Of a stretch of 64,000 nt of DNA, positions 62,101 through 64,000 are shown in pieces. A program made the translations under genes and the position numbers. The notes beneath the pieces are model-generated. The model was given only the letters and a program-made list of their open reading frames with translations, did not search any database and was not told where the DNA came from. Numbering within the stretch: the stretch's first letter is position 1; the number at the start of each line of letters is the position of its first letter. The stretch covers positions 1,302,001 through 1,366,000 of the forward strand of contig LR134495.1 of NCBI GenBank assembly GCA_900638155.1. Reading direction: 5' to 3'. The DNA is from Mannheimia haemolytica (GTDB taxonomy: Bacteria > Pseudomonadota > Gammaproteobacteria > Enterobacterales > Pasteurellaceae).

Positions 62101-64000
62101 ACCGCTCGCAATACGTTGGGCAGTGAAGGGGGCAATATTCGGATTCAAGCCGGTAATAAAGCGAACGTGAGCAATGTAGATGTGCTGATTTCCAACGAAA
62201 AAACCGCCGTGATTTCAGGCAAAAACGGGGTAAGGGTTGAATCAGGGAAAGATGTTATCAACAGCACCGATAATTATGAATTTAGCCAGTCGGGCTTAAG
62301 CATTGCGTTGAGTACACCGGTAACGGATGCGGTGCAATCGGCACGGCAATCGGTGCAAAAAGCGAAGGCAACACAAAACGAGAAACTCAAAGGGGTATAT
62401 GCGGTAAAAGCGGCGGAGGATGCCGTGATTGCAGCACAAAATGCTCAGAAAGTGGCAGAAACGTTGGGCAATCTTGGCAATGCACTCACCGAAAACAGTG
62501 CAGCGGCAGAAAATCCGGCGGTGAAGGTGTCGGTGAGTGTCGGTACACAAAAACAAGAGCGGGAAAGCCGCACCACCAGCGTGACTCACAGCAAAAGCAA
62601 CCTGAATGGTGGCAATGTTGCTTTGATTTCGGAAAAAGGCAAAGTTGCGCTGGAAGGGGTGGATACCCGAGTGAAAGACACCCTGTTGCTTGACGGTAAG
62701 CTGGGTATTGAATCCAAAGGTGTTGCGGATACTTATCAAAACAACACTAAGAATAAGAATCACAGTGCGAGTGTGGGCGTATTTATCGGTTTAGATAGAG
62801 ATAGTTTTGGTATTGGTTTTGAGGCAGGAGTGAGTGGAGGTAAAGGCAAGGAGAATATCGAAACTGAAACGTGGCAGAACAACCAACTGCAAGCGGGTAA
62901 AATTGTTACAAATTCTGCAAATGGTAAACTCATGCTGGATGCAACCAATGTCAAAGCAAATCATTGGGAAGGTGAGGTACAAGATTTTGAGGCAAGAAGT
63001 CGACAAGATATAAGCAAATATAAAAGCGAATACACAGAAGGCAGCGTACATGGCACATTGGCGGTAGGGACAACAGGAGTAAATGGTCATGTGGCATATA
63101 ATGGAGCGAAGTTGAACACGGCACAGGTAGAAAACCAAACCTCAATCGACATTGGCAAGGGCGGAATGGACGTTAAAGTGAAAAAGAATGCCCATTTTGA
63201 CGGTGCGGTAATGACCAGCCAAGCGGAGAAAGAAAACAACCGCTTCCAAGCCGGCACGCTGACCACCGGCGATATTGAAAACCACAGCGAATTGAAAACC
63301 CGAAGTGCAGCCATTAGCGGTGGCACAAGCGGAGTGAACCCGATGTCGGCATTGAGCTTACTGGGCAATAAAAACGAAAGCGAGCGAAGCACGACAAAGG
63401 CGGCGATTGGGGAAAATATCGCTATCACCCTCACCGAAGACCCAAATGCGGAAACTACGCTTAATCAGCTCAACCGAGATACGCAAAACGCCAATCAAAA
63501 AGTGACGAAACACGATATCAGTGAGGTGAAAGAAACACAAGAGCTGGTGAAAGGCATAGGTGAGATTGCAGAAAAGGCTTATCAGATTTACACGCATAGT
63601 GAGCGTGAAAAAGTGACGGAAGCGAAGCTGGCGTTGGGTAAAGCACAAGCTCAAAAAGCGAGCAAGGAAGAGATTGGTAAATTAGAAGCCAATTTAGACC
63701 GCTTGCAAAAAGAGTTTGATAAAAACTACGGCACGGGCAGTAAAACCAAACGAGCGTTGGATGTGGTGGCGGGCGCTTTACAAGGTTTAGCGGCGAAAGA
63801 CGTGGGACAAGCGGCAGTGGGTTTAGCCTCGCCATACTTAAATGCAGAAATCAAAAAGTACACCGAAGGCGACCCCCAAGCCAACCTGATTGCTCACGCC
63901 TTGCTAGGTGCGGTGGAAGCGGCTGCGACAGGGAACAATGTACTGGCAGGGGCTGCGGCAGGCGCAGGGAGCGAAGCGGCGGCGGACTTTATCGTTAAAA
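56107..64000 (+). CDS. Filamentous haemagglutinin / CdiA-like exoprotein TpsA (partial, runs off the window)
   Basis: A giant exoprotein: 2631 codons are open without a stop up to the window end. AAGGA lies six bases before the ATG. An extended signal peptide (MNKHCFRTIFSK then VVVSELAKS, residues 1-30) leads to a signal peptide cut after AMA at residue 69. The TPS domain (about 70-330) has NPYL at 143-146 and NPSGLHCDGC at 183-192. FHA-1 repeats (about 330-1090) follow, then a charged, less repetitive region (about 1095-1340), the conserved DYMFNALRYD segment near 1543, and FHA-2 repeats (about 1650-2450). The end (GNNVLAGAAAGAGSEAAADF) resembles the pretoxin region of CdiA. The variable toxin tip and any immunity gene would be beyond the window. 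Confidence 0.93.
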   Translation, partial: MNKHCFRTIFSKTLQRIVVVSELAKSAGKSESESMTSGAILQKICKIRPLAFSLFCALGFVTLSDNAMAETLIIQADSTAPKNQQPIILQTANGLPQINIQTPNDKGLSHNKYSQFDVAEKGAILNNSRTNTATQQAGMVQGNPYLARGEAKVILNEVNSSKPSVMKGYVEVAGKKAEVIIANPSGLHCDGCGIINADRATLTTGKPQINQGNLEGFVVEKGKVTVAGKGLDNSRVDYTDILAREAKINAGVWSKKETKVITGKNTVKRSNSDKNLQIIHTNQPLAGEEKPQVAIDVGELGGMYAGKIHLIGTEQGVGVRNAGHIGASAETLTIDSQGRIVNSGTFNAQKQVQLNAQHGIENHGKIENKQGDIQLKSKADIQNSGSIVARSGDIQKKADTKIQQSGETVAKGNITYTARQIHADKNSLIAAGVDITDTALGEVRKLEAQSATGKTIQLTAPEKTTVQGKNIASGKINVAAAEIDANQSQNNAHTVEYSAKSGDIQANSAQFSANQIKLTTPKWLSTEGSQLTAEVIETQQANLNARGSVWKQTGEQDFRLKAENIHTDSARFSVGGHFEIDGNRLTNNQGLLSSGKRLGLNLNDAVDSVDGKLVAKGELSIRAPLLNNQQGLILSGEKQAITVNTLKNQSGVITSQTEQTLDITSELQNQGGRISASGVAINAQSLDNREQGEISSAKGLAITVSQQVDNRHGVIQSMGNLTLNSTLLDNQAGVLKSATDITLNVPTVLNNRISENGSLIEAGNSLTMNSSVVENQGTLARQPQPTQGIIASQFVLNGAKQLNNEKGGIYIGSSARFTLSDSLNNRNGEILSWGDLAIFGGKSLTMTNTEGKVSANNGLEITAKALSGDGDVQAGDIRLNLQENFDITKDINANRSMIIQTEGDILNRKKLAANDRLQLTANQITNAQNARISSADTRLTATLTVYNEGLINSRSDNDNAQTVIKAQEIHNIGTGKIYGDKVVLGAERILNQDKDGTSATIAARQSLGLAAKVIENNTLVYEANKKSGSLIYSGGEIAIGRQLNEQDTVIGNAEQLHNRSSIIEAEGRIQLNADKVANVNSHYRSELETTDRQTVNEHFILPRDKHNRGGSDVYDNGHLPTINVNQLRKGYYRKTWSYWQKYDDDALTVITDINQITDKTILAKPNALKCDDQNMLNCVALPAGEYKKDSPVWQKFGILAPEVDQPEMTPEIVRAMNEEDAATQHLSEAEQDKLLRDQENGIAPVVPAKPIEPVREATETETQYQKRLETYQTELKNYEAAEASYQRYVLLKPFIDWQAKYGNRMQELDEAIAAHNSNILGREYAHFWNLWINERMVKENITKASLPAQILAGGDLTYQSDEFINDKSWVIAGKALNPIGRGRITNLDDADAVRQDWELGRRQFSFTEYHGGTKNRHSRYDENDGPLARLKEVHKDMNIFVELENTSPTAYTDYVDAKAANAVKPEGNQVERGNLPDAPNPPTMAIERIPSPNAAAFEVRSMTVDTRLPNQGLYRINPQADSHVLIETDPNFTDKKRWLSSDYMFNALRYDHNNVHKRLGDGFYEQRLIREQINRLTGRQFLGGYTDFDSQYKALMDAGITFAQKFNLRLGITLSPEQVASLTSDIVWFETQTVRLPNGETVSVLVPKVYALARKGDIDGKGSLISADTLTINSKEIVNQGTIAGRRLAQFNAEWLENSGTLSGGVLAAKVSGDLENIGGKIEADKAILLDIAGNFNHTSTTRTTQIDLDGFKRTETNLDRKALLHVKDENGLLQVQAGNITSAGADIINDGQGQTYLSAKNQLNLTALQVGFDEKMGGGNHYRNEAVNDVVISNVKGNGNVTLVARDIYSEGADLDFKNRLALIAENNVVLGTAIRTSEFEELHKYKGGSAVSKKTKTAYDRVNETLHKGSELTGENIVIQAGNDIQGESILAVSRSGDIDIIGGNNVTLSSATNQLSEQHIRETKRSGFLNGGEIGFTIGSQKTRQENTLDGAIQSTARNTLGSEGGNIRIQAGNKANVSNVDVLISNEKTAVISGKNGVRVESGKDVINSTDNYEFSQSGLSIALSTPVTDAVQSARQSVQKAKATQNEKLKGVYAVKAAEDAVIAAQNAQKVAETLGNLGNALTENSAAAENPAVKVSVSVGTQKQERESRTTSVTHSKSNLNGGNVALISEKGKVALEGVDTRVKDTLLLDGKLGIESKGVADTYQNNTKNKNHSASVGVFIGLDRDSFGIGFEAGVSGGKGKENIETETWQNNQLQAGKIVTNSANGKLMLDATNVKANHWEGEVQDFEARSRQDISKYKSEYTEGSVHGTLAVGTTGVNGHVAYNGAKLNTAQVENQTSIDIGKGGMDVKVKKNAHFDGAVMTSQAEKENNRFQAGTLTTGDIENHSELKTRSAAISGGTSGVNPMSALSLLGNKNESERSTTKAAIGENIAITLTEDPNAETTLNQLNRDTQNANQKVTKHDISEVKETQELVKGIGEIAEKAYQIYTHSEREKVTEAKLALGKAQAQKASKEEIGKLEANLDRLQKEFDKNYGTGSKTKRALDVVAGALQGLAAKDVGQAAVGLASPYLNAEIKKYTEGDPQANLIAHALLGAVEAAATGNNVLAGAAAGAGSEAAADFIVK
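56212..56258. repeat. Inverted uptake-signal pair in the tpsA signal region
   Basis: ACAAGCGGT (56212-56220) and ACCGCTTGC (56250-56258) face each other around AATTTT...AAAATT. The bases are translated as residues 36-51 (TSGAILQKICKIRPLA), between the extended signal segment and the hydrophobic signal core. Confidence 0.8.
56906..56963. repeat. Inverted uptake-signal pair in the tpsA TPS domain
   Basis: TCAAGCGGTC (56906-56915) and AACCGCTTGC (56954-56963) face each other. They encode residues about 267-286, a stretch between the conserved VITGKN and VAIDVGELGGMYAGK segments, where related proteins vary in length. Confidence 0.75.

Noticed and set aside
56296..63835. Many short frames on both strands inside the tpsA region
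   Set aside because: The plus frame starting at 56107 is open without a stop to 64000 and has clear TPS/FHA features, so the others are shadows.

Overview
The window is chromosomal DNA of a Pasteurellaceae bacterium. The evidence is the proteins themselves together with dense copies of the uptake signal sequence core ACAAGCGGT (for example at 5078-5086 reversed, 7465-7473, 11350-11358, 14730-14738, 21031-21039, 44792-44800 and 50933-50941). This is the Actinobacillus pleuropneumoniae/Mannheimia type of uptake signal rather than the Haemophilus type, so a Mannheimia, Actinobacillus or Bibersteinia relative is the best guess. The species cannot be fixed from sequence reading alone.

Layout. 1-3196: end of guaB, a HAD phosphatase, an AT-rich orphan membrane protein and guaA (GMP synthesis). 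3357-4891: zapG on the minus strand, then rplM-rpsI. 4997-7996: a tightly coupled four-gene unit (yaaA, a lipoprotein, fieF, a zinc-ribbon protein). 8095-10139: a cystine-type symporter and a nitroreductase. 10365-18609: pheS-pheT-ihfA-nlpC-degS-cmk-rpsA-ihfB. 18646-21243: lapA-lapB-pyrF-yciH. 21346-23508: slt. 23557-30871: initiator tRNA, rimP-nusA-infB-rbfA-truB, mltB. 30898-36670 (minus strand): tadA and the pnp-nlpI-deaD RNA-decay cluster. 36962-39208: parC. 39279-40950 (minus strand): lysC with a lysine riboswitch. 41194-43036: a NagE-type PTS permease and tmaR. 43232-46324: gppA, nanQ and an RpiR-type regulator. 46530-48572 (minus strand): ushA, dgkA. 48828-53017: sstT, comEC and a REP-associated tyrosine transposase. 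53043-54128 (minus strand): queA. 54286-64000: a two-partner secretion pair, transporter TpsB and a giant filamentous exoprotein TpsA that is still open at the window end.

Most of the window is conserved housekeeping DNA with gene order close to that of enterics. The accessory interest lies in four places. The TpsB/TpsA locus looks like a CdiB/CdiA-type contact-dependent inhibition system whose toxin tip and immunity gene would lie just past the window. The RAYT transposase gene contains a GTAG-type REP inverted pair inside its own reading frame, and a second pair of the same architecture sits between infB and rbfA. Uptake-signal inverted pairs act as likely terminators between genes and also occur inside the tpsA coding region. 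The lysC leader combines a lysine riboswitch with a 10-bp helix that would hide the ribosome-binding site. No CRISPR array, prophage, rRNA operon or complete insertion sequence other than the RAYT gene was seen.
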